DNA of 64,000 bases from NCBI RefSeq assembly GCF_026342405.1, contig NZ_JAPEMU010000001.1, forward strand, positions 8,742,001-8,806,000. Direction: 5' to 3'. A model generated the notes under the pieces. The model ran no database searches and was not told the DNA's origin. It was given only the letters and a program-made list of their open reading frames with translations. The position numbers were made by a program, and so were the translations under genes. This document shows positions 1-8,289 of this stretch, in pieces. How positions within the stretch are numbered: position 1 is the stretch's first letter; each line of letters starts with the position of its first letter. The DNA comes from Kitasatospora sp. NBC_00240. Its GTDB lineage: Bacteria; Actinomycetota; Actinomycetes; Streptomycetales; Streptomycetaceae.

Positions 1-49
1 GCCTACCGAGACCCAACCGCACGATCAGATCACAAGGGAAGACACCATC

Positions 50-628
50 ATGGGCCACATCCGCAGCTTCGTCCCGTGGATCGCCGTCGCCGTCCTCACC
101 GGCACTGTCGACATCCGCTGGGCCGCGCTCACCGGCCTCCTGCTGGCCCTCGCCCTCGTCGCGATCCAGCGCCGCTCGGGCCGCGGGTGGGACGCCCAGG
201 TGATCGAGGCCAGCGCCGTCCTCTTCCTCGCCGCCTACACCGCCGCCGCGTTCGCCGCGCCCGACTCCACCGCCGTCACCCACTACGGACCCCCGCTGTC
301 CTCGCTCTGGCTCGCGGCCACCGCCTGGGGCTCACTCGTGCTCGGCCACCCCTTCACCCTCGGCATCGCCCGCACCCAGACACCCGAACACCTCTGGAAC
401 AGCCCGCTGTTCCTTCAGATCAACCGGGTCATCACCACGGTGTGGGCCGCCGCCTTCACCCTCTCCGGCCTCGGCGGCGCACTGCTGCGCCACTACCGGC
501 CGGACGCGGGCGACGCCCGCACCCTGCTCACCGTGGCGACGTTCGCCGTCCCGCTGCTCTTCACGATTCGCTACCCCACGCTCGCCCGCGCCCGGCACGC
601 CGCCGCGCCGAAGGTGGCCGCCCGGTAG
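50..628 (+). CDS. Multi-pass integral membrane protein, unknown function
   Basis: A 192-residue protein made mostly of hydrophobic segments (about residues 7-22, 25-40, 53-70, 82-98, 126-146 and 158-174), so probably five or six membrane helices. A purine-rich ribosome site (AAGGGAAG) lies about 10 bases before the ATG. The overall look resembles small Actinobacterial membrane proteins of the septation-A-like type, but I see no diagnostic motif and do not assign a function. The upstream context is cut by the window edge, so operon membership is unknown. The 270 bases after it hold only GC-rich short repeats. Confidence 0.75.
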   Translation: MGHIRSFVPWIAVAVLTGTVDIRWAALTGLLLALALVAIQRRSGRGWDAQVIEASAVLFLAAYTAAAFAAPDSTAVTHYGPPLSSLWLAATAWGSLVLGHPFTLGIARTQTPEHLWNSPLFLQINRVITTVWAAAFTLSGLGGALLRHYRPDAGDARTLLTVATFAVPLLFTIRYPTLARARHAAAPKVAAR

Positions 629-902
629 ACACCCCCGCCGTACCCGGCCGGGCGGGCGGTCACGCACCTACGGCGCCGGGCCCAACGGACACCGCCCATG
701 CCGCGCACCGCACACCGCCCATGCCGCCCGGCGCCGTCGACGACGACACCGGGCGGTCTGCGGGCGGCCTGCGGGCGGCCAAGAGGTACACCGCCGTCAC
801 ACCGCCCGGCCGTCTGCCGCCTGCGCCCCGGCCGCCGGCCGAGCGGTGTCGTCTGGGCCGAGCGGTCCGCCTGCGCCGGGCCGTCCGGAGCCCGTCCGGG
901 TG

Positions 903-1673
903 TCAGCCCTTGCTGAAGTAGCCGAACAGGTCGGCGATGACCTGGGTGGAGCCGACGTGGTTGTAGATGTCGGCGGTGCCGTCGCCGCCGAGCGGGGTGA
1001 TGACATGGTTCGGGACGGTCGACCGGGCCTGGAAGTTGACGCTGCTGGTGCTCGGGCGCGCGGTCCCTCCCGGGTACACGGTCACGAAGCTGTCCGCGGT
1101 GGGGTCGGTGACGGTGACGTTCAGCGCTGCGGCCGTGGCGTCGGCGGGGACGCCGTTCGCGCCGCCGATCGTCAGGGGGAGGGTGCGGTTCGGGCCGAGC
1201 GGTCCGGGGGTGACGCGGGTGTCGAGCAGCCGCTTGGGCGCGGCGGGCGTGAACAGGCTCTGGCTGCCGGGGCCGTAGTAGCCGGACACGTCGAGGATCG
1301 CGTGCGTGCTGCCGGCGTGGTTGTAGACGTTGATCCGGCCGTCCGGGCCCACCGGCACGATCACCTGGTTGGAGCTGTCCCGGCCGGGCCGCGGGTTGAG
1401 GCTGGAGCTGGCCGAGCGCGTGCTGCCCGAGGGATACACCGGGAGGTAGGTCTCCTCGGTGGCGCCCGTTCCTTGGTTGCCGCGCTGGGCCAGCGCGGTG
1501 TCGGTCGGTTGTGGGTCGGTTGTCGGTGGGGACAGCGACCTGTCGGTGGGATGTGAGTGGTCCCCGGGATCGTGGGAACCGGGCGTGGCCGACTGTGACC
1601 GTGCGGGCGCGCTCTCCTTCAGACCACTCCGAGCTCCCGGGAGCCGCCATGCCCTCCGTACACCGGACCCCAC
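903..1673 (-). pseudogene. Fragment of an exported RLLDTR-repeat protein
   Basis: The last 200 or so residues contain two copies of a module: a VYPxG segment, an S-rich step ending in LN or VNF, NxVIxPxGxDG, YNHxGSTxxI and GYY/GYF, with an RLLDTR element between them. This is the repeat architecture of secreted Streptomyces proteins of unknown function that normally begin with a signal peptide. Here the first 70 residues of the open frame are low-complexity, have no signal peptide and run into the start of the opposite-strand SDR gene, so the 5' part appears lost. It could be a real short protein using an unrecognised start, but a truncated relic is more likely. The functional C-terminal end is intact with a stop at 903. 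Confidence 0.5.
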
Positions 1674-2662
1674 GATGGGACGTTCACCGTCTGCCTCGCG
1701 CCCGGGGGAAGAGCTTCCTGGTCACCGGCGGCAACGCGGGCATCGGGTACTTCGTGGCCGAGCAGCTCGCCGGCACCGGGGCCACGGTCGTTCTCGGCAG
1801 TCGCGACCGGGCGAAGGCCGAGGCCGCGATCGGCTCCATCGGCTCGCGCGTGCCCGGTGCCAGGGTGAAGTACGTGCCTCTGGACCTGGCCGATCCCGCC
1901 TCGCCGGCGGCGTCGGTGGACGCGCTCGGGCTGGAGCGCCTCGACGCGGTCGTCCTCAACGCCGGGGTGGCGCTCGACCACCCGCCGCGCCGTGAGACCA
2001 GGGACGGCCACGAGCTGATGTTCGCGACCAACCACCTGGGGCACTTCGCTCTGATCCACCACCTCGCCCCGCTGCTCACGGCGACCCCAGGGAGCCGGAT
2101 CGTCACCACCGGCAGCTTCGCGGCCAAGTCCGAACGTCTGGACCTCGACGATCTCCGGAGCACGCAGGACTACCGGCCCAAGCGCGCCTATGCGCGCTCC
2201 AAGCTGGCTCAGATGCTCTTCGCCCTCGAACTCGACCGCCGCCTTCGTGCTGCCGGCAGCACGACACTGAGCGTGCTGGTCCACCCCGGCGGCGCACTCG
2301 ACTCCCTCACCCCGTCGCGCCCGCCGGTCCACCTCCGGACCACCGGCGAGCGGTTGAGCCGCCTGCCGCTCGGCCTGGTCGTCCAGGGCAAGGACGCTGC
2401 CGCACGGCCCGCCGTCCGGGCCGTACTCGACCCGAGCGTGCGCGGCGGACAGATGCTGGGCCCGCGGGCGTTCGGGCTGCGCGGTACGCCCAGAATCGAA
2501 CCCCTCTGGACCCACCTGACCGACACCACGACCGCGGCACGTCTCTGGGCGGCCAGCCGCGACCTGACCGGCAACGACCCGACGTTCACCGCACCGGCAG
2601 GGTTCGTCGGGACCGAAGGCCCGGCGACCGGGCACGGCGAAGCAGGCGCCTCCATCGGATGA
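1649..2662 (+). CDS. Short-chain dehydrogenase/reductase (SDR), extended retinol-dehydrogenase-like type
   Basis: A 337-residue NAD(P)-dependent oxidoreductase. The Rossmann cofactor motif TGGNAGIG sits near residue 28, NAG follows beta-4, a Ser is present in the VTTGSFA segment and the catalytic YARSK (YxxxK) is intact, so the active site is complete. The family acts on small alcohols or ketones; the substrate cannot be inferred. The frame is open further upstream, but the ATG at 1649 is preceded by CGGGAG and starts the recognisable fold, so I chose it. It is convergent with the TetR gene that follows and is probably a single-gene unit. Confidence 0.85.
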   Translation: MPSVHRTPRWDVHRLPRARGKSFLVTGGNAGIGYFVAEQLAGTGATVVLGSRDRAKAEAAIGSIGSRVPGARVKYVPLDLADPASPAASVDALGLERLDAVVLNAGVALDHPPRRETRDGHELMFATNHLGHFALIHHLAPLLTATPGSRIVTTGSFAAKSERLDLDDLRSTQDYRPKRAYARSKLAQMLFALELDRRLRAAGSTTLSVLVHPGGALDSLTPSRPPVHLRTTGERLSRLPLGLVVQGKDAAARPAVRAVLDPSVRGGQMLGPRAFGLRGTPRIEPLWTHLTDTTTAARLWAASRDLTGNDPTFTAPAGFVGTEGPATGHGEAGASIG

Positions 2663-2693
2663 GACCGGTCTCAGGTTCGACAGGAGTCGAGCG

Positions 2694-3386
2694 TCACGCC
2701 GGCGGTCCGTCGAGTTTGGCGGCCACGGCGTCGAGGACCCAGTCCAGGCCGGTCGCGAAGGATGTCCCGGCGTCCACGTCCGTGCCGTCGTGCACGGCCC
2801 TGGTCAGCGCCGGGAAGCGGCCGGTGGCCAGCATTCTCGTCACATGCGGGCCGGAGGCGCGCTGCCAGTCGCGTTTGGACAGGCCCGTGGCGCGCTCGGC
2901 CCGCAGGTTCCCGATCTCGCGTCTGATCGCGCCGGTGACGTAGGCGCTGACGGTTTCCACGGCGCGCATGACGGTGTCGACGTCGGCGAGGCCGTCGAGA
3001 GCGGCCAGCTTGGCCTCGGTCACGGCGAGGCCGTTCGGGCCCAGGGTTGGGCGGCCGCCGAGCAGATCGGCCAGCCATTCGTGACGCAGAGCGGCCTGCC
3101 TGGTGCGGTGGGAGAGGATGCGCAGCGCCTCCCGCCAGTCACCGGGCTGCTCCTCGGGGAGGATCTCGGCCTGGACCTCGTCCACCATGAGGTCGAACAG
3201 CTCCTGCTTGGTGGAGATGAATCCGTACAGCCGCATGGGGCCGGCGTCCAGCCGGGCGGCGACCTTGCGCAACGACACCGCCTCCGGCCCGCCCTCGTCG
3301 GCCAGCGCGACGGCGGCGGCGACGATCCGCTCCCGGTCGAGCGGCACGGGGCGGGTCGGCGGCTCCGGCCGGTCCCAGACAGTCAT
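2694..3386 (-). CDS. TetR/AcrR-family transcriptional regulator
   Basis: A 230-residue one-component repressor. The N-terminal helix-turn-helix spans about residues 20-65 (RERIVAAAVALADEGG ... LRKVAARL ... LYGFISTKQEL) and is followed by an all-helical C-terminal ligand domain of the TetR_C type. It is transcribed divergently from the TetX-like monooxygenase with a 53-base gap that contains a palindrome. That arrangement suggests it represses the monooxygenase and itself and is released by the enzyme's substrate. The substrate is unknown. Confidence 0.88.
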   Translation of the reverse strand: MTVWDRPEPPTRPVPLDRERIVAAAVALADEGGPEAVSLRKVAARLDAGPMRLYGFISTKQELFDLMVDEVQAEILPEEQPGDWREALRILSHRTRQAALRHEWLADLLGGRPTLGPNGLAVTEAKLAALDGLADVDTVMRAVETVSAYVTGAIRREIGNLRAERATGLSKRDWQRASGPHVTRMLATGRFPALTRAVHDGTDVDAGTSFATGLDWVLDAVAAKLDGPPA

Positions 3387-3424
3387 GGTCTCACCGTTCT
3401 GTTGCGATGCGTCGTAGTGAGGAA

Positions 3425-3435
3425 ATACAGTGTAT
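3425..3435. promoter_or_regulatory. Palindrome between tetR and the monooxygenase, putative operator
   Basis: ATACA-G-TGTAT is a perfect 5+1+5 inverted repeat in the only gap between the divergent genes. It lies five bases before the monooxygenase ATG. TetR proteins bind such short palindromes over their own promoters. The site is seen directly; its use by this regulator is inference. Confidence 0.5.
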
Positions 3436-3439
3436 CGGC

Positions 3440-4558
3440 ATGAGACATCGTATCGCCGTCGTCGGGAGCGGCCCCGCCGGCCTTACCTTCGCCCGTGTCC
3501 TGCACCGACACGGCCACCCCGTCGCCGTCCTGGAACGCGACCCCGCCCCCGACGCCCGTCCCCCGGGCGGCACGCTGGACCTGCACCAGGGGCTGGGCCA
3601 ACTCGCGCTGGACAAGGCAGGGCTGCTGGCGGAATTCCAGGCGCTGGCCCGCCCCGAGGGGCAGGCCATGCGCATCCTGGACGTGGACGGGACAGTCCTG
3701 CGCGACTGGCGACCCCGTCCGGAAGACCGGGCCAATCCCGAGATCGACCGCGGGCAACTCCGTGACCTGCTGCTCGGCCCTGTCGACGTCCAGTGGGGCC
3801 GGGGCGTGACGCGGGTGGTGCCGGGGACCGGGGACGGCGTACTGGTCCACTTCGCGGACGGGCGGCAGGAGACGTTCGACCTCGTGGTCGGCGCGGACGG
3901 CGCCTGGTCCCGGACCCGCCCGGCCGTCTCGCCGGTGACGCCGCACTACACCGGCATCACCTCGCTCGAAACCTCCCTGGACGACGTCGACACCCGCCAC
4001 CCCGACCTCGCCCGGTTGATCGGCGACGGTTCCCTGGCCGTCTACGGCGTGAACCGAGCTCTCGTCGCCCAACGCAACAGCGGTGGCCACGTCAAGGTGT
4101 ACGCCCAGTTCCGCGCGCCGCTGGACTGGCACACGAACCTGGACCCGGCCGATGTCGAGGCCGTGCGATCCAGCCTGCTGGCCCTGTTCGACGGCTGGGC
4201 AGCTCCCGTCCTCGACCTCCTCCGCCACGGCACCGCCTTCGTCCACCGCCCCCTTTACGTCCTGCCCGTCGCCCACACCTGGACCCACCTCCCCGGGGTG
4301 ACGCTGCTGGGCGACGCCGCCCATCTGATGCCCCCGTTGGGGGCGGGCGCGAACCTCGCCATGCTGGAGGGCGCCGAACTTGCCGAGGCCATCGCCGCCG
4401 GACCCGGAGATCTGGACGAGGCCGTCCGCGCCTTCGAGGAACAGATGTGGGCACGGGCCGGCAGGTGGGCAAAGATCACGACGGCCGGTCTGGAACGCCT
4501 CGTCAGCCCGGACCCCGCCCAAGCCCTCGCCCTCTTCGACCAGGTCCAGTCATCCTGA
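3440..4558 (+). CDS. TetX-like FAD-dependent monooxygenase
   Basis: A 372-residue class A flavoprotein monooxygenase. It has the dinucleotide fold GSGPAG at residues 8-13, an ERDP end to beta-2, and the GDAAHLMPP FAD/substrate motif near residue 292. The stretch GGTLDLHxGxGQ...KAGLL and the NPEI(D/N)R segment follow the pattern of TetX tetracycline-inactivating enzymes closely, and the length (TetX about 388) matches. It would hydroxylate an aromatic or polyketide substrate using NADPH and O2. Tetracycline activity itself is not established by sequence. The ATG at 3440 is preferred over an upstream in-frame start because the GxGxxG fold begins at once. It is divergent from its likely TetR repressor. 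Confidence 0.85.
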   Translation: MRHRIAVVGSGPAGLTFARVLHRHGHPVAVLERDPAPDARPPGGTLDLHQGLGQLALDKAGLLAEFQALARPEGQAMRILDVDGTVLRDWRPRPEDRANPEIDRGQLRDLLLGPVDVQWGRGVTRVVPGTGDGVLVHFADGRQETFDLVVGADGAWSRTRPAVSPVTPHYTGITSLETSLDDVDTRHPDLARLIGDGSLAVYGVNRALVAQRNSGGHVKVYAQFRAPLDWHTNLDPADVEAVRSSLLALFDGWAAPVLDLLRHGTAFVHRPLYVLPVAHTWTHLPGVTLLGDAAHLMPPLGAGANLAMLEGAELAEAIAAGPGDLDEAVRAFEEQMWARAGRWAKITTAGLERLVSPDPAQALALFDQVQSS

Positions 4559-4665
4559 CCGCCGAAGGCGAGAGCACCCGCACCCACGGCTCGCCACGGC
4601 CTCACGGGACAGTACGGCACCGCTCCGGTCGCCACTGACGTCCCCCGGCCCGGCCCTCCGTCCGT

Positions 4666-4689
4666 CGTCGCCCCACCGGCGGGGCGACG
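4666..4689 (+). terminator. Hairpin downstream of the TetX-like gene
   Basis: CGTCGCCCC and GGGGCGACG form a perfect 9-bp stem around a 6-base loop (ACCGGC), 108 bases after the monooxygenase stop. No T-run follows, as is usual in this lineage. Confidence 0.5.
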
Positions 4690-5210
4690 CCCGTCACCGG
4701 GGTCGCCCCAGCGGGCGGACCCGAGCAGCGGTGGCGGCTTCTGCCGCATCCTGGAAGTCGGCGATGTCCCCGCCGTACTCCCTTGCCCGCCGGGAAGCAG
4801 GAGTCGAACGACGCCGACCGGGACGTGCTTGACGCCGCGTACCGGGTCCTGCGGCGACCCGGCACGGCTCACCCGCCGGCAGGTGCGCCGTCCGTAGCAG
4901 CCGTGGCCGGGCACTGGTCATGGACGTGGTGAAGTCGTCGTCCCGGCCGGTCTTCCGAGCTCCCATGAGCACCCCGCACCCCCTCGTACTCCCGGAGCCC
5001 AACCGGTGCTCCAACCGTTGCCCCGGTTGCCACATCCGTGAGGCCACCCGTCCCGGAACCCGATCGGCGGAGGGGTACGCGCGCCGCCGCCGCGGGCCGC
5101 GGGCGACCGCGAGCGGCAGGCGGTAGGCCGACGACTCCGCCGATCCGGCAGCCCTCGCGAGACGACCGCCTGCCGGATCGCTGTCCGGGCTCCGGTCGGG
5201 GCGGCGCCGG
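4690..5210. other. Gene-free interval before the LysR gene
   Basis: About 520 bases with no frame showing consistent third-position GC, ribosome site and recognisable protein. Short open frames on both strands here are Arg/Pro/Ser-rich and look non-coding. A plus-strand stretch near 4800-4870 reads like a decayed helical segment but is too short to assign. Confidence 0.5.
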
Positions 5211-6116
5211 CTACGACGCTGCGCACGTGGCCAGTGCGGCCCGCGCCAGTCCGCGCAGCCAGACGTGGGCGTGGTCGGTGTCGTAGCGCTGATGCCACGA
5301 CAGGTACACCGGGGCCGAGGGCAGTTCGAGCGGCAGGGGGAGGACGGCCAGGCCGAGGTCGGCGACCGCGGAGCGCGTGGTGGCTTCCGGGAGGCTGATC
5401 AGGAGGTCGGAGCCGCGCGCGAATTCCAGCGCGGCCGCCTCCGTGGGCGCGCTCGCCACCACGCGGCGGGTGAGGCCGAGTCGTCCGAGGGCGTCGTCGA
5501 GAGCGTTGCCGAGGTTTCCACGCCGCGAGACGGTGACGTGCTCGGCGGCGGCGTACTGCTGTGCGGTGACGGCCCCGGCGCGGGTGAGGGGGTGCCCCTG
5601 GCGTACGACGACGACGAGGCGGGTCTCGCCCACGTTCTCGGCGCGGATGTCCCCTGCGCTCGGGCGGTTGGCGTTCGCCTCCAGGTCCACCTCGCCTCGC
5701 CGCAACTCGGGGGTGTCACCGCTCGATTCGGCAACGAAGCGCAGCCGCACGCCGGGCGCCTGTCCGCGCACCGCCGCGAGCAGGGCCGGGCCGCTCGAGA
5801 CGACCAAGGAGTCGTGCCAGCGGAGGGTGAAGGTGCGCTCCAACGTCGCCAGATCGAGTTCACGGCTCGGTGCCAGCACCCCCTGGACCTGGTGCAGCAG
5901 CTCGTGCACCTGTTCCCGGACGGCGATCGCATACGGCGTCGGGGTCATCGTGCGGCCGGTGCGCACCAGGATCTGATCCCCCGTCGTACGCCGGATCCGG
6001 CCCAGACTCCGGCTCATCGCAGGGGCGGTGACGTGCAGGCGTGCGGCCGCCCCGGCCACGCTGCCCTCTTCCAGCAGCGCGTCGAGCGCGGCGAGCAGGT
6101 TCAAATCCAATTGCAT
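5211..6116 (-). CDS. LysR-family transcriptional regulator
   Basis: A 301-residue regulator. The winged helix-turn-helix is at residues 1-60 (LDLNLLAALDALLEEGSV, AARLHVTAPAMSRSLGRIR), followed by a LysR substrate-binding domain from about residue 90 to the end. The start at 6116 is the standard MQLDLNLL-type LysR N-terminus; the open frame runs further upstream without homology. It is divergent from the inositol-phosphatase-like gene and dehydrogenase that begin at 6254, so those two are its most likely targets. The effector is not identifiable. Confidence 0.9.
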   Translation of the reverse strand: MQLDLNLLAALDALLEEGSVAGAAARLHVTAPAMSRSLGRIRRTTGDQILVRTGRTMTPTPYAIAVREQVHELLHQVQGVLAPSRELDLATLERTFTLRWHDSLVVSSGPALLAAVRGQAPGVRLRFVAESSGDTPELRRGEVDLEANANRPSAGDIRAENVGETRLVVVVRQGHPLTRAGAVTAQQYAAAEHVTVSRRGNLGNALDDALGRLGLTRRVVASAPTEAAALEFARGSDLLISLPEATTRSAVADLGLAVLPLPLELPSAPVYLSWHQRYDTDHAHVWLRGLARAALATCAAS

Positions 6117-6253
6117 GTGAGTAATCCTAGCCGTGCTTGGCATGCAGTTGAAGTTAATGACGGGGCTGTCTACCTTCGAGATGAGAGCGCGAGACGGAAC
6201 GAACCGCTCGGCCCGACCAGCCTCATCACCCTCCTCGGAACGGGAGCACCACC
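6117..6253. promoter_or_regulatory. Divergent promoter region, LysR / phosphatase-like gene
   Basis: This 137-base gap is locally AT-richer, with TGCATG boxes at both sides of a 25-base stretch (near 6112 and 6139) and the segment TTGAAGTTAATGAC. LysR proteins bind T-N11-A sites in such gaps. The exact operator is not resolved. Confidence 0.4.
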
Positions 6254-7099
6254 ATGTCCGAAACGCTTCAGACCACCGGGATGTCCGACGCCGCCGCCGC
6301 CTGGGACGCCGCCACTTCCGACGCCGACCTGCTCGCCCGGACGGCGATCGCCGTGCGCGCGGCCGGTTCGGCACTGCGCGAGCGCTTCGGCGACGTCGTC
6401 CGCCACCGGACCCGCGAAGAGCTGATGAGCGCGCTGGCCGCCAACGACGACACGGCCCTCGCCATCCTGCGCCCCCGCCTCACCCAGCTGCGCCCGGAGG
6501 CCGGCTGGGTGGAGGACGAGCTCGACGGCGGGGCGCTGCCGCCAGGCGAATGGTGGGTCGTGGACCCGGCCGAAGGCAACGTCAACCACCTGCACGCCCT
6601 GCCGGAATGGGCGGTGACCGCCACCCTCGTGCGCGAGAACCAGCCCGTGCTCACCGTGGTCCACCTGCCCATGACCGGCGAGACCTGCACCGCGCTCAGC
6701 GGCGCGGGCGCCCACCTCGACGGTCGGCCGCTGCGCGTGTCCCCGACCGCGGACCTCGGCCTGGGCATTGTGGCCACCAGCCAGGCCCGGCCGGACGAGG
6801 ACGAGGCGGTCGTACGGCGCGGCGGCTCCTCGATCACCGCGATGCTCTTCGACGCGCTCGTCGTCCGCGTCTCCGTTCCCGCGACCCTGCACCTGCTGAA
6901 CGTGGCCGCCGGCCGGATCGAGGCCTTCTGGCAGTTCGCCGGTGCCCGGGCGGACCTGCTCCCCGGTGCGCTGCTCGTCACCGAGGCCGGCGGACGGATC
7001 TCCGACGCCGAGGGCCGCCCCTGGACCCCGCAGAGCGAGAGCTTCCTGGCCGCCGCGCCCGGCGTCCACACCGAGGCCGTCACCACGCTCTCGCGCTGA
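6254..7099 (+). CDS. Inositol monophosphatase-family protein with altered metal motif
   Basis: A 281-residue protein of the IMPase/FBPase superfamily, which normally removes phosphate from inositol phosphate or nucleotide bisphosphates with Mg2+. Seen here: an acidic GWVEDE segment in place of GEE, the core motif as DPAEGNVN instead of DPxDGTxN, and the C-terminal RADLLPGALLVTEAGG corresponding to WDxAAGxLIxxEAGG. The second metal-binding Asp of the core motif is Glu and the Thr is Asn, so activity or specificity may differ from classical enzymes. A good ribosome site is weak, but the start is fixed by the ATG closest to the fold. It is followed after 47 bases by the F420-reductase-like gene, probably co-transcribed. 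Confidence 0.75.
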   Translation: MSETLQTTGMSDAAAAWDAATSDADLLARTAIAVRAAGSALRERFGDVVRHRTREELMSALAANDDTALAILRPRLTQLRPEAGWVEDELDGGALPPGEWWVVDPAEGNVNHLHALPEWAVTATLVRENQPVLTVVHLPMTGETCTALSGAGAHLDGRPLRVSPTADLGLGIVATSQARPDEDEAVVRRGGSSITAMLFDALVVRVSVPATLHLLNVAAGRIEAFWQFAGARADLLPGALLVTEAGGRISDAEGRPWTPQSESFLAAAPGVHTEAVTTLSR

Positions 7100-7146
7100 A
7101 CCCCCACCCGCACCATGACCTGCACCCACGGAAGGACCACATCATC

Positions 7147-7743
7147 ATGACCACGATCGCAGTTCTCGGAAACGGCCGCGTCGGCGGCAACCTGGCCGCC
7201 GCCCTCGCCCGGGCCGGACATCAGGTGACCGTGGCGGACCGCGCGCCGGGCGCCGCCGCCGACGCGGCACGGACGGTCCGGATCGTCATCAACGCCACCC
7301 CGGGCGCCGGCTCGCTGGAGCGGCTCGGCGCCCTGCGCGAGGAACTGCGGGGCAAGATCCTCGTCGACGTCTCCAACGCCACCGCCGACGGACCGGACGG
7401 ACTGCCCGGCGAGCTGCTCCACCCCGGTTCGAGCCTCGCCGAGCAGCTCCAGGAGGCGCTCCCCGAAACGCGCGTCGTCAAGACGCTCAACACCATGCTC
7501 TTCCCGGTGATGACCGCGCCGGCCATGCTCACCCAGGCGCCCGACGCCTTCCTCTCCGGCGAGGACCCGCAGGCCAAGCAGACCGTCCGCGAGCTGCTCA
7601 CCGACCTCGGCTGGCGCGACGAGTGGATCACCGATCTCGGAGGGATCCGGACCGCCCGCGCCACGGAGGCCGCGATCCTGTTCGTACCCCACGTGATTCG
7701 GTCCAGCGGGTTCGCGCCCTTCGCGATCTCGATCGCCCGCTGA
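7147..7743 (+). CDS. NAD(P)-binding oxidoreductase, NpdG/F420-reductase-like
   Basis: A 198-residue Rossmann protein. The N-terminal GNGRVGGNLA (GxGxxG) binds a dinucleotide, TPGAG and the DVSN segment match the fold of NADPH:F420 oxidoreductase-type and proC-like F420_oxidored proteins, and KTLNTM is a conserved active-site stretch of the family. It is likely a small cytosolic reductase; whether the partner is F420 or another cofactor cannot be told. The ATG at 7147 follows an AAGGACC ribosome site. It is second in the unit divergent from LysR. Confidence 0.8.
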   Translation: MTTIAVLGNGRVGGNLAAALARAGHQVTVADRAPGAAADAARTVRIVINATPGAGSLERLGALREELRGKILVDVSNATADGPDGLPGELLHPGSSLAEQLQEALPETRVVKTLNTMLFPVMTAPAMLTQAPDAFLSGEDPQAKQTVRELLTDLGWRDEWITDLGGIRTARATEAAILFVPHVIRSSGFAPFAISIAR

Positions 7744-7787
7744 CCCGCGCACAGCCCAGCCCTCCCGGCCGGAAGGGAACGGAAGGC

Positions 7788-8108
7788 CTACCGGCGTGGT
7801 CGGCCGCCGTCCTGCCGCTGTCCGTCCGGCCGGGGTCGTCCGCCGATGCTCAGCAGGAGCCGGAGGACGGACGCACGGTCGGGTGTCTCGGGATCGTCGG
7901 CGAGAGCGAACAGGAACGGCAGGCTCGCCGTCGTACACCCGTAGACGCCACCTTGGTGGTGGGCCGAGCCGTAGAAACTGCTGAACGCCTTCTCCCGCAC
8001 GTCGGAGTCGGGCGAGGCCATCTGCTCCAGCCACAGCGGCACGTCGTCGGCCGGGCCGTAGGCGTGCCCCATGGACGACCAGTCGACACCGTCAAGATCG
8101 TTGATCAT
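7788..8108 (-). pseudogene. 3'-truncated HEAT-repeat protein
   Basis: The frame from the ATG at 8108 encodes about 106 residues. They match the N-terminus of Streptomyces HEAT-repeat proteins: MINDLDGVDWSSM, then AYGPADDVPxWL, a helix pair ending VREKAFSSFYG and AHHQG, and YxCTxASLPFLFALADDPxTPDRA. In that family many more repeats follow. Here homology stops after LLLSIG and the frame ends in an Arg-rich tail, so the gene seems to have lost its 3' part. A real short protein cannot be excluded. Confidence 0.55.
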
Positions 8109-8289
8109 GAGCCACACAGTGGCACGGGACACCGACACGGCCACCGGCGACCAGCGAGCCGCCCGGGAGCCCCCCGCCCTCGCCGCGGGTTCGACCAACG
8201 AATGGCTCTGGGCGGAGGTGGCCGTCCCGTCCTCGCTCCTGCCACGGGAGCATCGAGGTGCTCCCGCCGAAGGGCCTTCCCGAACAGGT

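Noticed and set aside
4694..5047. 117-codon minus-strand frame in the gap before LysR
   Set aside because: Arg/Gly/Ser-rich with no ribosome site or conserved motif; not enough evidence for a gene or relic.
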